Shown here: positions 12,931-25,123 of the stretch, one piece after another
How positions within the stretch are numbered: position 1 is the stretch's first letter
Layout: every line of letters starts with the position of its first letter
From: Lumbricus rubellus
Taxonomy: Eukaryota > Annelida > Clitellata > Crassiclitellata > Lumbricidae
Assembly (NCBI GenBank): GCA_945859605.1
Contig: OX243812.1
Coordinates: 49,664,762 to 49,728,761 of the forward strand
Reading direction: 5' to 3'
DNA: 64,000 bases
Notes under the pieces: generated by a model
Seen by the model: the letters and a program-made list of their open reading frames with translations, nothing else
Databases searched by the model: none
Told to the model about the DNA's origin: nothing
Program-made: the position numbers and the translations under genes

Positions 12931-12990
12931 TACATACATACACAAACATACATACATACATACACACACATACACACACAGTTACGTAGT
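12892..12990. repeat. (CA)n and (CATA)n microsatellite
   Basis: A CACACA array at 12893-12925 continues into CATACATA to 12980. Confidence 0.95.
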
Positions 12991-13009
12991 AGTGGCGGTG
13001 GTAGTAGTT

Positions 13010-13528
13010 ATGATAATGCTGCTGCTCATGATGATGATGAGGAGGAGGAGAAGGAGGAGGAAGAGGAGGAGAAAGAGGAGGAAGATTATGAAGATGATGA
13101 TGATGATGGTGATGATAATGATGATGGTGATAGTAGATATGACGATGACGACGATAATGATGCTGTTTATGAGGATGATAATATCGATGACAACGACGAC
13201 GATGATATCGAAGTTGTAGTAATAATAAAGGCATTATTTAGCAATTGGAATAAATTCATGAGTATATAGCAGCAATAGTAGCAGTGGAAGTGGTAGCACT
13301 TATGACGATGATGATGCTGATGCTGATGATGATGATGATGACGACAACGACGACGACGATGGTTGTGGTGGTGCCGTGATGGTGATGATGATGATGATGA
13401 TGCTGATGATGACAATGACGACGACGATGACGACGACGACGATGATCATGACGTCGACGAAACTCTACAATTAGCAGCAATAGTAGTGACAATGATGATG
13501 ACGACGACGACGACGTCGATGATGATGG

Positions 13529-13561
<33 letters not shown>

Positions 13562-13903
13562 CAATGATCATGATCATGCTGATGCTGATTATGTTGGTAC
13601 TGCTGAATAATGATGACGATAATAGTGATGATAATGAAGATGATGGTGGTGATGATGATGATGAACGATGATGATCGTGATGATTGCAAACACGTCTACA
13701 ACGATGATGAGAAAGACGACAAAGCTGTAGATGTTGTAGTATTAGTATCGACGACAATGATAATGATGATGACGATAATGATGTTGAAGCTGACGCTGAC
13801 ATCAACGCTGTTGCTTCTGCTGATGATTATGACGATTACAACAGTTATGACGACGATGATCAGGATGATGAATGCGGTTATGATTATAGTAGTTATGATC
13901 ATA

Positions 13904-13950
<47 letters not shown>

Positions 13951-13955
13951 ACAGA
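13010..13955. repeat. GAT/GAC/GAG trinucleotide-rich tract
   Basis: About 950 bases of imperfect GAT, GAC, GAG and GTT triplets, with a purer (GAT)n run at 13905-13949. Frames read Asp/Glu or Met-rich strings and are not coding. The purine-rich start (13035-13085) is complementary in kind to the polypyrimidine tract 150 bases upstream. Confidence 0.95.
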
Positions 13956-14470
13956 ACAGACATTCAGAGACAGAAAGACAGAGACAGAAAGGGACCCTCA
14001 GACAGACAGAAGAAGAAGACATACAGCGACAGATATAAACAGACTCACTGTCAGAAACAGTCAGATTCGGACAGAGACAGACATATTACCACAGACAGAA
14101 CAGACTGTGACAAACATAGACAGAGAGAGACAGAGAGAGAGAGACATAGTAAGACAGATAGACAGACAGGTAGAGATAAAGTACAAAAGACCGACTATGA
14201 GACACATAGAAGCAGACACACGGGCACACACACAGACAGAGTGACGGGAGAGAGAGAACGTGAAAGAGAGACAGATAGTGACAGAAAGAGACGTGCAGAA
14301 AAGACAAAGACGGGTCAACATGTAGCCTACATACAGACATAAACAGACAATCAAAATCAGACAGAAAGACGCAGATATATAGGTGGACAATAACAGGCAC
14401 ACAGACAGATACAGACATGTAGTATTAGTACACAGACAGAAGGACAGAGGAACACAGAGCAACAGATGGA
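13956..14470. repeat. CAGA-rich degenerate tandem repeat
   Basis: CAGACAGA and GAGACAGA words are repeated imperfectly over about 500 bases. It is a likely relative of the purer CAGACGGA satellite upstream. Confidence 0.9.
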
Positions 14471-14693
14471 GGCAGAAAAATACAGAGATGATGACTGGAT
14501 GGGGACGGACGGACGAGCAAACGGACGGTTAGTTGCGTTGAATGGTTAACAGATGGAATAAGAGATAGACACGAATAACTGTGGTCGATCTTAAATTCCT
14601 TTTTGTCAAACATACGGCCTGCATATATACATATACATACAATAGGACATACAGTCGTGCCTGCACACATACATTAGGCTCACATACATACAC

Positions 14694-14857
14694 ACATACA
14701 TACATACATACATACATACATACATACATACATACATACATACATACATACATACATACATACATACATACATGCATACATACATACATACATACATACA
14801 TACATACATACATACAAACATACAAACATACATACATACATAAATACATACATAAAT

Positions 14858-14900
<43 letters not shown>
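14694..14900. repeat. (CATA)n followed by (TA)n
   Basis: A nearly pure CATA array at 14694-14850 with a few CAAA/TAAA variants, followed by a TA run at 14865-14897. Confidence 0.97.
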
Positions 14901-14939
14901 TGCATACATACATACGTGTACATAGACACATACATGCAA

Positions 14940-15455
14940 GCATATTATGCACCATCAAACGCTACGCATTCGAGGATCATAGATGAGGTTACATTGAACC
15001 CTATCACCCACTTAGGTGTCAGATTGCCGCGGTTGATTAGTCCAGCCGTTGGAATGCAGGATATGAAGGGGGAGGGTCGTGCCTGTTGCAAAGCCAAATG
15101 ACGGTCGGCCCAGGGGTCCGTTTGCCGACAGGGGCCATTTGGGATGGTCCAGAGATCATTAAGAACAAAGGGCTACAGTAATCTCTTAATTGGATACGGG
15201 AATTAGGCGTCTGTGCCTGACGGTCGACACCAGATTTGACCGGCAGATAAGCATTATAATTATAATGGAGCGACGTCGGTTTGTAAAGACGACGGAGATG
15301 AGACAGTGCCTTGCTGTGGGATAGAATACTTCGAAACTGTCCAGATTCTTTCTTCTGCTAATCGACAACTTTACCGACATGCTGGAGACACCGAAGTCAA
15401 AGACACCTAGGGTAAAGTATGAAATGAAGTTAATAATTATTTCGCTTATTTCTTC
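14940..15455. other. island of complex sequence in the engrailed intron
   Basis: About 500 bases of balanced, non-repetitive sequence with no coding frame that I recognise. TAAT-core words (CATTATAATTATAATGG near 15250, TTAATTGGAT near 15186) are present. As one of the longest non-repeat islands in the intron, it is a candidate regulatory region. Confidence 0.35.
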
Positions 15456-15475
15456 TCTCTTGCTGTCTTTCTCTC

Positions 15476-15512
<37 letters not shown>

Positions 15513-15945
15513 GTCTCTCTGGTGTTCTCTGTCTTTCTCATTTTTCTTTATCTCTCTGCATTGCTCTCTGTCTCACTGTCTGTCTCTCTGTCTATCTATT
15601 TATACGTCTCTCTCTCTCTGTCTGTCTCTCTCTGCTTCGTTCTCTGTCTCTCTCATCGTGTTTCTGTCTGTCTCCCTGTTTGTCTCTGTGTTTATTTCTG
15701 TTTATTTGTATATCTGTATCTCTGTTTTCTTTATCTGTATCTGCCTCTCTGTCTCTATCTGTCTCTATCTGGCTCTTTATCGCTCTCTGTCTTTCTGTCT
15801 CTGTCTTTCTCCCTGTCTTTCTGTCTCTAGCTGTTTCTTTCTCTATCTGTCTCGCTCTGTCTGTTTCTCTCTGTCTGTCTCTATCTATCTATCTCTGTCT
15901 CTCTCGGTCTGTCTGGCTGTCTGTTTGTCTGTCTCCCTGACTTAT
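15456..15945. repeat. CTGT/CTCT-rich degenerate microsatellite
   Basis: A pure (CTGT)n run at about 15478-15510 is followed by about 430 bases of imperfect CTGTCTCT and CTGTTTCT. It is the reverse-complement composition of the CAGA tracts. The Ser/Leu/Cys-rich frames are artefacts. Confidence 0.95.
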
Positions 15946-16059
15946 AACTGTGCTGCATCGAGGTTTATGTAAAAGACTAGTTAATACCTGATAGTCACAG
16001 TAAACACGGATGAATGTAAGGAGCTAACGATGACTGACGGTATGCAGCTATGCTGTTGC

Positions 16060-16400
16060 TAAGAGATATGTATTTATTTACTTATTTATTTCAGATTTTT
16101 TTATAGCGCCTCTTCAGGGTATAGGCTATTCAGAAGCGTTCCAGGCCCAACCACGGCTAAATAACACAGTTTTCAGGAACAAAGTGGAGTGACCCTGGGA
16201 ATTAAGCGTAGTGCAACATTCAAGGTTGCAGGATCAGCGAGAGAAGAAACAGCGACACTGTCCGATATAGCAGTCCGCAAGAGGAAACCATGTCAAACAG
16301 GCCTATTTAAGTTTCTCCCAATCACCACAGTGAGCCGATCAATTTCCATCAACGGCATATTCTTAACTCTCAATTGAACTCTTGATTTCCCCGCTCTCAT
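16060..16400 (-). mobile_element. CR1-like LINE 3'-end fragment
   Basis: On the plus strand ATTTATTTACTTATTTATTT precedes TTTATAGCGCCTC near 16095. Next come CAGAAGCGTTCCAGGCCCAAC and downstream sequence like that following the neighbouring fragment at 16611. The GCGCTATAAA-type end followed by a microsatellite is usual for CR1-like LINEs read on the minus strand. It is too short to name a family. Confidence 0.5.
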
Positions 16401-16554
16401 TGTTTTTATCACGCACCCTCAAGATCTTTACTCAGAGACACACCCAAAACGGGCGTGGCAAAAAAGAAATGTCTTGAGAAGATGATGAAAAGAGCCAGCA
16501 GAGTTACGGCAGAGCGAACAGAAAGCAAAAGAGCGGCCATTCCAGTCAGCTAAC

Positions 16555-17031
16555 TCACTCACTCATTCATTCATTCATTCATTCATTCCTTCATTCATTC
16601 ATTCATTCAGAGCATTTCTATAGCACCCGTTAAAGAAACTACTCAGAGGCGCTCCCAGCCCAACCACGAACAAAGAAAAAAGACTTGAGAGACTTGCAGA
16701 ACCAAGCCAGAATCAATGAGAGTACTCTGCGCTGCATGATCGCAGTGCATGACATGGGAACAAGTAAGTCGCCACCGGTAAGTGAGCGCAGTGTGAATAG
16801 TTCATAATGATAGGTAGGATGAGTCTGGGCCAATGCATGAGAATGCACGGCGAGCCCGTTTCGATGTACGAGAGCGAGGAACCACCAGATTCCCACGAGC
16901 GGAAGAGCGCTAAGATCGACTACCTGGCTGGCTGGATACTGGAAAGCACAGCTCTCTGATGTGCGCTCTGGGGCAGCACAGACAATGGATGCTCGTCCAA
17001 TAATAATGATCTTGAATGCGATCCTACACAC
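16555..17031 (-). pseudogene. CR1-like LINE reverse-transcriptase C-terminal remnant with (GAAT)n tail
   Basis: On the minus strand the frame reads FTLRSLTGGDLLVP and then TAIMQRRVLSLILAWFC, ending GWAGSASE. This matches the LRSA-x-GDLLVPR...QRAFSV-x-GP-x-LWNSLP block that closes the ORF of many invertebrate CR1-like LINEs. The 3' side on that strand is a TATAGAAATGC end followed by a (GAAT)n microsatellite (ATTC at 16557-16611 on the plus strand). Upstream the frame is degraded. Only the last 130 or so codons are detectable. Confidence 0.7.
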
Positions 17032-17240
17032 TCGCTCAAAATGTGCAATAAACCTTTCACATTTTCTTCCACATCAGTGTGTAGCTCTCACTCGACCACA
17101 TTATGGTGGAGCTTCTCTACACATTTATGTGGAACCATTTCATTGCACACCTAGTGTGTAGTTTAACTACACAGAATTGTGTAGCTTTTCTTGAATTAGT
17201 TGTGTAGTTTTGAAGAAGAGCAGTCCTTTTATTTAGCCCT
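17030..17240. repeat. degenerate minisatellite of TGTGTAG words
   Basis: Phrases such as CATCAGTGTGTAGCT, CACATTTATGTGGA and TAGTGTGTAGTTTAACTACAC recur every 25-40 bases in either orientation. The local dyads suggest a decayed fold-back end. No gene is seen. Confidence 0.45.
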
Positions 17241-18249
17241 AAAGTAGCCATGTTTATGAAGTGTCAACAATTTCATTTTCCAAAATGGCCGACCAATGGC
17301 CGACCTAAAAAAGGATATTGCAATATCTCAGCTTCCAGTACACTTAGGTTCGTCATCTTGGTGTCTAAACATATATAGTTAGGGGCGAGGATTCCAACAG
17401 AGCCATCACAAATGTTCCCCAGGCTTCAATGGCGGCCCTTTTCCAAAATGCAAGTAAAAATGACTGCATAAATCCGACCTCCACTTAGCGAAAATTCCTC
17501 TCATAAATCCAACTAGGCGGTGGTGGTGTTGTGGGTGGTTGTTGTAGTTGTTATTGTTGGTGGTGGTCGTTTTGTGAGATATTTAATATGCGCTGGGATA
17601 ATAGACAAGGCTTGGAATTCTAAAAGAGCTCTAAAAATCAATGTTAGAAGCAAATCATGTAACAATTTGCTAACTGGTGTTTCTAGACTAATTCGACAAC
17701 CCTGACTATAGGGTCTAAGGAATGCAATGGAATCAAAGACATATATGTAGCACTGCAAGAAAATCAAAATGGCGGACAAAATGGCGGCCAGAATCTAAAA
17801 TGGCTATAAATGAAGTTATGTATGCAATAGAAACATGATTTTAGAGTTAAAACCAACATTTTCTAGGTCAAAGAATGCGATGGAACCATGGTCAGATATG
17901 TAGCGCGGCAAAAAACCCAAAATGGCGGACAAAATGGCGGCCAGAATCTTAAAATGGCTATAAATGAAGTTATGTATGTAATAGAAACATGATTTCAGAG
18001 TCTAGATAAACATTGTCGAGGTCAGGGAATGCGATGGAATCATGGTCAGATATGTAGCGCTGCTCAAAAACCAAAATGGCGGACAAAATGGCGGCTAGAA
18101 TCTTAAAATGGCTACAGGTTAAGTCGTGTATGCAATGGAATCATGATTTCAGGGTCTAAGTCAACATTTTCGAGGTCAAAGAATGCGATAGAATCAATGT
18201 CACATATGTAGCACTGCAGGGAAATCAGAGTTGTGGACAAAATAAGTAA

Positions 18250-19657
18250 GTAAGTATATACTTTAATGAACCGCCTGCAAATGCACTGCGGTCATATTCT
18301 TGAATTGGTTATTAGTGAAGTTCTGTATCTAGTGGAAATATGATTCCAGAATGTAGATGAAAATTTTCCGAGTCAATGAATGTGATTTAGTTAAAGGCAC
18401 ATCAAATGTTAAGTGACACTGCCAGAAAACCAAAAACCAAAATGGTGGACAACAGCTTTAACTGGCTATAGATGATGTACCGTACTGAATGTATATGATA
18501 GAGACACGATTTCAGATTGGACTAGTTAGTGTTTTCTTGGTCGAATAATTCCAAGAAAGTCAAATTCTATTTTCTATATAGATACCATTGAGCTTAGTGC
18601 AGTGAAATTGTCTAGTGGAAATACTTTAGCAGCTTATAATTGCACTGCACTGTTTAACTATTGCTGGCGCAATATTCATGCTTCAATGTTTCATAACTTG
18701 TCCTATCTATTGTTCCAATGTTTCATGACTTAAGTGTACATGGCAAGATCACACTTCGGTAGCAGCAGGGTTCGATGCTATGCTTATTAACTTCTCATGA
18801 TTTGAAGATAAACTCTATATTGTGACTGCGGCGCAGGACCAATGCCAGGCCACACTAGTAAAGATTACTTTCCTCCGCTGAACTCCGTCTTGATGAGGAT
18901 GGTGTCTGAGCATCAATATTTGGAAGATAGGCTTTTCCCAAATTACAGTTTGTTAATGAACTCATAGGGGAATGTTTCCAATGTAAAAGGCAAGTGATAA
19001 GTTTCCAAGTAGGTTATTCATGCATTCTTTCAATTCATTCCTGCTAAATAACACATCACATCCAGTTATGGCAAGAAAAGCCAATATATTTCTTCATAGT
19101 TGCGTGAATTGGATGAACTCCCGCTATGCTGATATTCCCGCCATCACCCAAACATGGTTAGATATAAGTCATACACATCTGACCCGGTAGTAGGCAACAC
19201 CTTTTCTTCCTCCACGGAACGACTAGCAACAGCTGCATCTATATCTCCAAATAACCAAATGTGGCTGTTGAGAGCTGAATGGACAGGAATGAAGCTAGAT
19301 ATCACCTTTGCTTTCAGGCATGCCAAGAACATTAAGCCAATTTTCCGTCAATGGAGTACCGCAATTTAAAAACTCAATACAGTGACAAAGTTGTGTTCAT
19401 AGTCACCATTTCTGTATGGGTCCCCTTTTTATAAGCAATGTCCAGGTCCAGTACCTATCCAAGACAAAATTATTGACCTTCTTGTAGCCAATCGTAAGTA
19501 CCTTTACACGGGCAACCATTGTAGCCTATCTGCCAGGTCACCGTATGTCTTCACCTTTGGAGAATCCCTATTGCTTGAAGCATTGCGTGTACCATTGCTT
19601 GCCCATCAATAGTTTATCTGGAACTGGTCCTATGAATTGCGACACAATTTATTGGGC
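18250..19657. other. interior of the inverted-repeat element, no gene recognised
   Basis: Complex sequence without a long open frame. The plus-strand phrase at 19070-19190 translates for about 40 codons without a stop, but I cannot place it in a family. It may be a decayed transposon gene. Confidence 0.3.
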
Positions 19658-19666
19658 ATTTCGTTG

Positions 19667-19733
<67 letters not shown>

Positions 19734-19770
19734 ACATCATCATCATCATCATCAACATCATCAATATCAT
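19658..19770. repeat. (CAT)n trinucleotide array
   Basis: About 35 copies of ATC/CAT with occasional CAA variants. It lies directly upstream of a LINE fragment. Confidence 0.97.
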
Positions 19771-20215
19771 TGGGCTCAACGCCCGTAAGAGTCCGACGCC
19801 ACTCTCTGTTTGAGTCTGTCTCTTGTCATGCTGTCCAGCTTCAACCGGTCCAGAGGTCGTTGATCATGTCTCATATTATATACGGGATGTCTTGCATTGG
19901 CTCACTTTCCCGCAACGGATTGCCTACAGAGTATGTGTGTTGGTTAGGCAATGCTTTGAGGGACTAGTCCATTTTATCTGCAAGAACTCTGTTTTCCAAC
20001 ACGGGTGTCCAGCGTCGATCGACTCTTCGGTTGGCGGACCAAGCTGAGCTTCTGTTATTCGACAGCGACGTTCATTCTCTGTGGCTGGTACCACAACCTG
20101 AAATGTCTATCCCTTTTCACAGCACTTGCTGTCACTATGTTTCTTAAGAATCTAAAAACTGTCCCATTTAGTCGGGGTTATGTCGGGAGTGATACCGAGT
20201 AACCTTTCTTGAAAG
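19771..20215 (+). pseudogene. CR1-like LINE C-terminal remnant
   Basis: The plus-strand frames read DVLHWLTFPQRIAYRVCVLV near 19880-19945. After frameshifts they read LRLADQAELL and RRSFSVAGTTTWN near 20025-20095. This is the LHWLP-x-x-x-RI-x-YK...LRSA-x-x-x-LLVP...RSFSVAGP-x-x-WN block at the end of CR1-like LINE polyproteins. At least two frameshifts break it. Confidence 0.7.
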
Positions 20216-20590
20216 ACCCTACATAAAATATTAAAAATAAATGCCATGCCTGCCTCTGTTAAAAGGTTGCTGACCGGACAATTTACTTTTCAGAAAGCAT
20301 CCCATGCCAGTGGTTTTGAGGGAACCTCATGGCACAATATTAATGCCAGATCCAGATGCCATGCAGATGATGGGATAGTATGCTTGATTCGCCGTGATAA
20401 GGTGCTGCATGATAACTTCGTAAGTGTTCTTTTGAAGAATGCTCCTTGGTTTAAGACTTGCTGAGGGAATTGTGATAATTTGAATGATAATTTCAGGCCA
20501 AATAAGGGAACATTGTAGATCAATTCCACAGCACAGGCCCCAGATGCCAACTCGCAAAGACCTAGTAGGAAAACTGAAATCAAATTCCGA
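20216..20590. other. unrecognised sequence inside the inverted-repeat element
   Basis: No conserved frame is found. Both strands have frames under 110 codons that look like chance openings. Confidence 0.3.
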
Positions 20591-21649
20591 TTGTATACAT
20601 GACTTCACTTGTAGCCATTTTAGGATTCTGGCCGCCATTTTGTCCGCCATTTTGTTTTCTTGAAGTTCTACATTTGTGACAATGGTTCCATCGCATTTTT
20701 TGACCTAGAAAATGTTGACTTAGACCCTGAAATCATGATTCCATTGCTTACATGACCTAACCTATAGCCATTTTAAGATTATGGCCGCTATTTTGTCCGC
20801 CATTTTGATTTTTGTGCAGTGCTACATATATGTCTTTGATTCCATTGCATTCCTTGGACCCTATAGTCTTAATTTGGAATCTAAAACCGTATTCCTATCA
20901 CATAAAATACTTTACTTTTATTCATTTTAAGCATTTGGCAGCCATTTTGTCCGCCATCGTTTTTCCCATGGAACCGCTAAAAATCCAGGTTGCTAACAGC
21001 GATTTTCGTTTTTAGGGGGTCGAATTAGTCTAGAAACACCATTTAGCGAATTGTTACATGATTTGCTTCTAACAGTGTAATTTTCAGATCCCAAGCCTGG
21101 TCTAAAAGCGTCGTCACCTATATTATTCAATGGCATCTGGCATCCTTTGAGGTTGCACGGATAACAACTTTGTTTACTTTCTCTCATAGCCGTGCTGTAC
21201 AAAAGTTGTAGTTGTTAGATGTGTAACTACGACACCTCTTTTATCATGTGCAGTACTTCGTACCATAAAAATGAGTAACATTATCAAATGCTTTGTTTGT
21301 AGGGACGAGTTCAGTGCCTTGTGCGGCATTTGAGAACCTAATGAAATGTTGCTCAGCGAAATAGCGCACCGTGCAGTCAGATACACCTACTCTTACCACT
21401 TGCGGCAAGTGTCTCGTTCTCCACCACGTTATTATTTTCAGTAAATTGTTAATGAACATCATTATTGATAACTATGCTTGCATCAATTGCCACTATCTAA
21501 TAAATGAGCATTGATATTTAGTTTATAAATGGATCTTTGTATAAGTGCACAATAAGTCTGTCATAAACTGCACCTGTTGTTTCCACAGAAATATCCAATG
21601 TTACCAATAACCTTAGATAATAGGATTACAGAAGAATATGAATATACAG

Positions 21650-22765
21650 TGTGCGCCAAAACAGAATCCTTCAATATCTAGGCCAAAAGTAAGAATTTCG
21701 AAATGAAATTTTACAGATTTAAAGACAATTCATATTTACACATGATGGCCAGATTTCATCAAACAGAATAAAAGTTATGCAACTTTTAGAGAAGCCACAC
21801 ACCGGTTTTTGACGATTCAAAAAGAAACGCAATTTGAAAAGGTTTTTGCCAATATCTTAGCCAAAAGTAACAATTTCGAAATGAAATTTTACAGTCTTAA
21901 AGACAAGTCAAATCACACGATGGTCAGAATTCATCTAAATATTTTAAACGGAGCAAAAGTTATACTAATGTTAGTGAGGTCACCCACCGTTTTTGACAAT
22001 AATCATTCAAAAACAAAACGTAACAAAAAGTTTTTAAAAAACTGATTTTATTAGGTCTCATCTGAAATAACTGTTGTCAACTGAACTTGGTAGTGCTTCA
22101 CAACTTGTGTTCAGTGTGCCCACCACCACCACCAGTGCCAACACTTCTTTTGAGTATCTTTGTAAAGTTTTTGATAGACCTGTTGAATAATCTGACAGAT
22201 TCCTTATTTACCAATTTGATTGTCATCTTGCTAAGTGACTTCTCAGTGACGTGCAGCCACGCTGGTACCCTGCTTCTTTTTAAAATAGTAATAATAATGA
22301 TCATATTCCAATATCAAGACTATTTGATAACAATTATTTGAGATGAGACTTAATACAATCGTGTTTTTGCTACTTTTGCTGCATTACGTCTTAGAATCGT
22401 CAAAAAACGGGTGGGGGGGGGGAGGATGGCTCACTAAAAGTGGCATAACCTTTGTTGTGCTTAAAATATTTTGAAATATTTTGATGAAATATGGCCATCA
22501 TGTGTAGATATGAATTGTCGTTAAATTTGTAAAATTTCATCTCGATATTCTTACTTCTGGCCAAAAGATATTGTCCATAATAATTAAATTGTTTTTGTTA
22601 CTTTTTGTTGCGTCTGGTTTTTCAATCGTCAAAAAACGGTGGGTGGCTTCACTAAAAGTGGTATAACGTATGAAATATGTTTACGAAATCTAGCCATCTG
22701 ATGTAAATATGAATTGTCTTTAAGACTGGAAAATTTCATTTTGAAACTTTTACTTTAAATGACGA
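21650..22765 (-). mobile_element. fold-back element with doubled arms, probably Tc1/mariner-derived
   Basis: The left arm carries the phrase AATTTCGAAATGAAATTTTAC twice (about 21691 and 21872; 20 bases or so, with flanking CCAAAAGTAA), each followed by AAAGACAA, GATGGCCAGA or GATGGTCAGA, and ACCGTTTTTGAC. The right arm (22380-22760) holds two inverse copies with GTCAAAAAACGG and GAATTGTC. The centre reads on the minus strand GGGGGHTEHKL before a stop, like the GGH-x-EH-L ending of mariner transposases. No precise TA ends could be fixed. Confidence 0.55.
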
Positions 22766-22855
22766 TGCTGTTATATGTTGCAGCTTTAACAATCATTGCT
22801 AATCCAACAAAGACGTTCACAAAGTCCATAAACTCAAAGAAAAATTTATATCTCA

Positions 22856-22930
22856 GGAGTCTTGTTTCGCGTACCCCTACTGGCGCCTGGGTACCCTAGG
22901 GGTACACGTACCACAGTTTGAGAACCACTG
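22856..22930 (-). mobile_element. hAT-type terminal fragment
   Basis: Read on the minus strand it begins CAGTGGTTCTCAAACTGTGG and continues with GTACCCC words. This is typical of the ends of Charlie-like hAT elements. Only one end is seen. Confidence 0.6.
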
Positions 22931-23940
22931 ATATGTACCAGGGTGTAAAAGTAAAATTTACTATTAGTAAACGTTGCCTTAGATGTATAAAGACTCTCTA
23001 CATTGTCTACAATTCAGCTTCACTGCATGCTGTTATACGCAGCAGCGCTAAATAATTGGATCGTTGTATTTTCTAATACCTGGCTCTCTTCTTAAGGGCT
23101 ATTTTCTCTCAGGGATCTTGCACTAAAAGTACAACTGAATGGCCATGGCTGTGAGAGGCGCTATAGAAATTACTAATTACATAACATTACATCATCAGCA
23201 TAGTAAAAATTAAATTATAAATTATTATGCAAGCTACCATCATTTTCGTGGTTTGTTGTTCGGTTGGTCTATAATTTATATATAGAGCTAAAAATTATTA
23301 AACATTAGTATTCTTACGGATACCATTAGCGTTATGCCATATATGAAGTTGTTTATTTTGTGAAAGGGTTATACAGCTATGATTTTGTTGACTTGTGGTG
23401 TTGTTTTTGTTTCTACAGCACATGTCAACACGTGAGAAAAAAGCTTCAAATCACAGGGCCGGAATTCTCTATCAACTGTTCCAAGTCTCTCGTCAAAGTC
23501 ACAGACAATATCCATATTGTTTCGTAGCACGAACTATTAAAACCACTCAAATTGTGCATTCTTTCAGTTGGAATATTATTCAGAGCTGATAAAAAGACGC
23601 TTCTGTTTCAAATTGTTGATCCCTTTCAAGATTTATGACTTACTTTTATTGTTGTTTTATGCATTGTGATAATGACAACATTTAAGTCTTCGGATTGAAT
23701 AGGCTAAGAGTATGCTCAATTGTTCAATGATATGGACTAGAATTTCGCTTGGTTTCCCATTGTGCATGCAGTTTCATTTTCATATCGAGCTTTTCATATA
23801 CGGTTATGACCAATTTCTGTCATTAAATATTGTGAATATGATTTCTAGTGTATTCTTAACATGCAGGTCAGGCAAACTTTTTGGAGTATTTTTATGGTAT
23901 CACCACACAAATGAGTGGAAAATTCCAACAATGAACTTTT
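22931..23940. other. engrailed intron sequence, no gene; one short dispersed-repeat tail
   Basis: At 23130-23210 the phrase GAATGGCCATGGCTGTGAGAG precedes GCGCTATAGAAATT and a (TTACATAA)-like tail. The same end recurs at 52083-52140 and in altered form at 30347-30415, so it is a dispersed LINE or SINE 3' end. The rest shows no recognisable feature. Confidence 0.5.
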
Positions 23941-23944
23941 TTAG

Positions 23945-24710
23945 TGAAGATTTCAAAAGGAAGTGGTGGCATATTTTATAATTGAGTAAACGTGTAAGTT
24001 TCCAAAGAAAAAGTGGCATTTTCAACCATTGAGCCAAAGTGGAAATTTCCAAAGAAGGAGTGGCGATTTCCACCCCTGAGCCTAGATGGAAAATTCCAAA
24101 GAATGAGTGACTTTCTCCACCACTGGGCAAGGATGGAAATGTCCAAAGAATTAGGGGCTGTCTCCACCATTAGGCATAGATGGCAATTTCCAAAGAATTA
24201 GTGAATTTCTCCACCACTGGGTAGAGATGGAAATTTCCAAATGATTAGTGGCTTTCTCCATCATCAATCCAAGATGGAAAATTCCAAAGAATTAGTGGCT
24301 TTCTCCACCACTGGGCAAAGATGGAAATGTCCAAAGAATTAGTGGCTGTCTCCACCATTAGGCATAGATGGCAATTTCCAAAGAATTAGTGACTTTCTCC
24401 ACCACTGGGCAGAGATGGAAATTTCCAAATGATTAGTGGCTTTCTCCATCATCAATCCAAGATGGAAAATTCCATAGAATTAGTGGCTTTCTCCACCATT
24501 GGGCAAAGATGGAAATTTCCAAGGAGGTGCGGAATTTTCCACCTTTCAGATACGGTGGAGATTTCCCAGTTATGATGGAATTTGCCACCAAAAGTCAAGG
24601 GTGGAACTGGACCACCCTTGTCTAAAGGTGGAAATATTTCCACCCTAGGGTGTTGTTTGTGGACCACCAACTTTAGTGGAAATTTCTACGATTTTTTTTA
24701 ACAGTGTAGG
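23945..24710. repeat. about 62-bp minisatellite with 188-bp higher-order unit
   Basis: Roughly a dozen copies of a unit resembling GATGGAAATTTCCAAAGAA plus TTAGTGGCTTTCTCCACCA, 55-65 bases long. Three consecutive variants form a 188-base block repeated at about 24126 and 24314. Each unit has an internal dyad (GGAAATTTCC, TGGTGGAGAAA), so copies can fold. Confidence 0.85.
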
Positions 24711-24754
24711 CCTATATAAAGTTACACAGCTGCAGTGCACACATGCACGCACCC

Positions 24755-24932
24755 TCGTATACGCACACACACGCGCACACACGCACACATACACAGACGC
24801 ACGCACTCTCACACACACACACACACAGGATGATGATGATAATATTTATATATCTATAGGTTGAACCACTATATAGAAAATATTGCATTATATATGTATA
24901 GTATAACATGCATCCATAGCGACATCATGACC

Positions 24933-24963
<31 letters not shown>

Positions 24964-25080
24964 TATATATATGCAATTATATATATATACCTCATTTCTC
25001 AGTCTTAAAAGCCTCTCTATATATATATAGTTAAACATCAAAGCTTATAATTATAGTTCATCGTCGTCGTTATCATCATC
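24755..25080. repeat. (CA)n, TA and CAT microsatellites
   Basis: CACACACG-rich sequence runs to 24828, TA runs lie at 24932-24990, and a GTCGTCATCATC run at 25060-25105. Confidence 0.9.
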
Positions 25081-25123
25081 ATCATCATCATCGGCGTCGT
25101 CATTGTATAATGTATATACAGAG

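Larger units (their letters stand above)
17295..21110. mobile_element. composite inverted-repeat element with 154-bp subrepeats
   Basis: The left arm (about 17609-18240) and right arm (about 20590-21105) are inverted copies. For example GTTAGAAGCAAATCATGTAA at 17643 is mirrored near 21073-21055. The left arm holds three tandem copies of a unit containing CAAAATGGCGGACAAAATGG at 17765, 17918 and 18072, with a period of about 154 bases. The right arm holds the inverse unit GTCCGCCATTTTG near 20641, 20798 and 20949. Between the arms lie unrecognised sequence, a (CAT)n array and a LINE fragment. The outer limits and target duplication are not clear. Confidence 0.6.

Noticed and set aside
12151..13269. 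372-codon Leu/Ser/Phe then Asp/Glu frame
   Set aside because: It is polypyrimidine sequence followed by GAT repeats, and both strands are open for the same compositional reason.
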